Shown here piece after piece: positions 7,858 through 8,401 of a stretch of DNA of 8,401 nt. Under the pieces are notes generated by a model, which made no database searches, was not told where the DNA came from, and worked only from the letters and a program-made list of their open reading frames with translations. Position numbers and translations under genes: made by a program. Every line of letters begins with the position of its first letter. Position 1 is the stretch's first letter. The stretch comes from an uncultured Methylobacillus sp. (GTDB lineage Bacteria; Pseudomonadota; Gammaproteobacteria; Burkholderiales; Methylophilaceae), in assembly GCA_946478865.1 (NCBI GenBank), contig CAMLDO010000058.1, positions 1 to 8,401 of the forward strand. The letters run 5' to 3'.

Positions 7858-8357
7858 CCGCTTAGCTCGCGCAGTATCTTGAACAGTTCGCGACTGCTCT
7901 TGGGCGGTTTGCCGGCTGCCGCTTCCTTGCGCGCATTGCGGATCAGGGTGCGAATCTGCTGACTGTCGGCTTCCGGGTGTTCATTCAGATAGGCAGACAA
8001 GGCGCTGTCGTCATCCAGCAGGCGCGCGCGCAGTTTTTCCAGTTGGTGAAAGTGAGCGTTTTCTTCCTGGTGCGTGCCCTTCCAGCGCGATAGCTGGTCG
8101 GCGATCGGCGCGGTATCGATCTCGCGCATCAGTCGGCCGATGTACTGGCGCTGGCGGGCGAGGGCGCTGTTGGAGGTGATGCGCTGGGCTTCCTTGACGG
8201 CGTCGTACAAGGCCTCCGGCAAGTTGAGCTGCGCGAGTTTGGCGTTATTCAGCGCAATCAGCTCTTCGCCGAGGGACTGCAATTCCTGCATTGCGGCCTT
8301 CTTCTGCGTCTTGCTGAGCGGCTCCAGGTCGGGGGTTGTTTCGTCTGACATATTCAT
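7851..8357 (-). CDS. darP: Ribosome biogenesis factor DarP/YjgA (DUF615)
   Basis: DarP (YjgA) associates with late 50S ribosomal precursors and promotes their maturation. The 168-residue product has the family's length and pattern: SKTQKKAAMQELQSLGEELI (15-34), LNLPEALYDAVKEAQRI (44-60), RQRQYIGRLMR (69-79), PIADQLSRWKG (84-94), NEHPEADSQQIRTLIRNARKE (125-145) and RELFKILREL (156-165). It is all-helical and highly charged, as expected for a cytoplasmic RNA-binding factor. The start could be ATG 8357 or ATG 8351 (two residues later); neither has a strong Shine-Dalgarno. Its 3' end overlaps the convergent PDZ gene by 7 nt, with no hairpin terminator visible. In betaproteobacteria yjgA often lies near mog and opposite pmbA, which fits the surroundings. 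Confidence 0.94.
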   Translation of the reverse strand: MNMSDETTPDLEPLSKTQKKAAMQELQSLGEELIALNNAKLAQLNLPEALYDAVKEAQRITSNSALARQRQYIGRLMREIDTAPIADQLSRWKGTHQEENAHFHQLEKLRARLLDDDSALSAYLNEHPEADSQQIRTLIRNARKEAAAGKPPKSSRELFKILRELSGH

Positions 8358-8401
8358 GCTGCGGTATGATAGCAGCTTTTTATCAAGGCCTTTTTCGTGA
8401 G
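8358..8401 (+). promoter_or_regulatory. Promoter and leader of a rightward gene beyond the edge
   Basis: TATGATA at 8365-8371 gives a good rightward -10 (TATGAT) and a leftward TATCAT on the other strand. A CTGACA at 8345-8350 resembles a -35 but is only 14 nt from the -10. AAGG (8385-8388) lies 8 nt before a GTG at 8397-8399, a possible start codon at the very edge. The gene expected here from betaproteobacterial gene order is pmbA/tldE, but too few bases are present to identify it. Confidence 0.35.

Overview
The window looks like ordinary chromosomal DNA from a free-living proteobacterium, most probably a betaproteobacterium of the Nitrosomonadales/Gallionella-like kind. This is inferred from the housekeeping proteins (AlaRS, RecA, RecX, PgpA, ThiL, MogA, DarP/YjgA), from GC-rich coding sequence, from tight overlapping genes, and from a mog and yjgA neighbourhood that is, from memory, typical of betaproteobacteria. 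No database search was possible, so the taxonomic call is an inference. I see no mobile element, CRISPR array, tRNA or rRNA, and no sign of recent transfer.

Almost everything is read leftward. From right to left: darP/yjgA (8357 to 7851); a single rightward gene for a secreted PDZ-domain protein (7129-7857), convergent with darP; then a leftward run of mog, thiL, pgpA and pncC (the stand-alone CinA C-terminal domain), packed with a 13-nt gap and then 17- and 22/28-nt overlaps. After a 66-nt gap with a -10-like element comes a two-gene unit, a Sel1-repeat protein overlapped by 14 nt by a coiled-coil protein with a central J-domain HPD motif. An A/T-flanked hairpin closes that unit. A recA promoter with an overlapping 21-bp dyad follows, then recA, recX (overlapping recA by 20 nt) and the 5' third of alaS, which runs off the left edge. 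A GC-rich stem-loop lies between recX and alaS.

Functionally, recA-recX-alaS is the common proteobacterial DNA-repair and alanyl-tRNA synthetase block. The mog-thiL-pgpA-pncC run combines cofactor synthesis (molybdenum cofactor, thiamine diphosphate), phospholipid synthesis (phosphatidylglycerol) and pyridine-nucleotide salvage; these are housekeeping steps without one shared pathway. The least understood parts are the Sel1/J-domain pair, which reads as a candidate chaperone or scaffold module, and the PDZ protein.

The most notable non-coding structures are the dyad over the recA promoter, which is not a canonical LexA box, the recX-alaS stem-loop, and two near-symmetric TATSATA elements, one in each divergent intergenic region. 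The right edge (8358-8401) looks like the promoter and leader of a rightward gene that begins at or just past the end.
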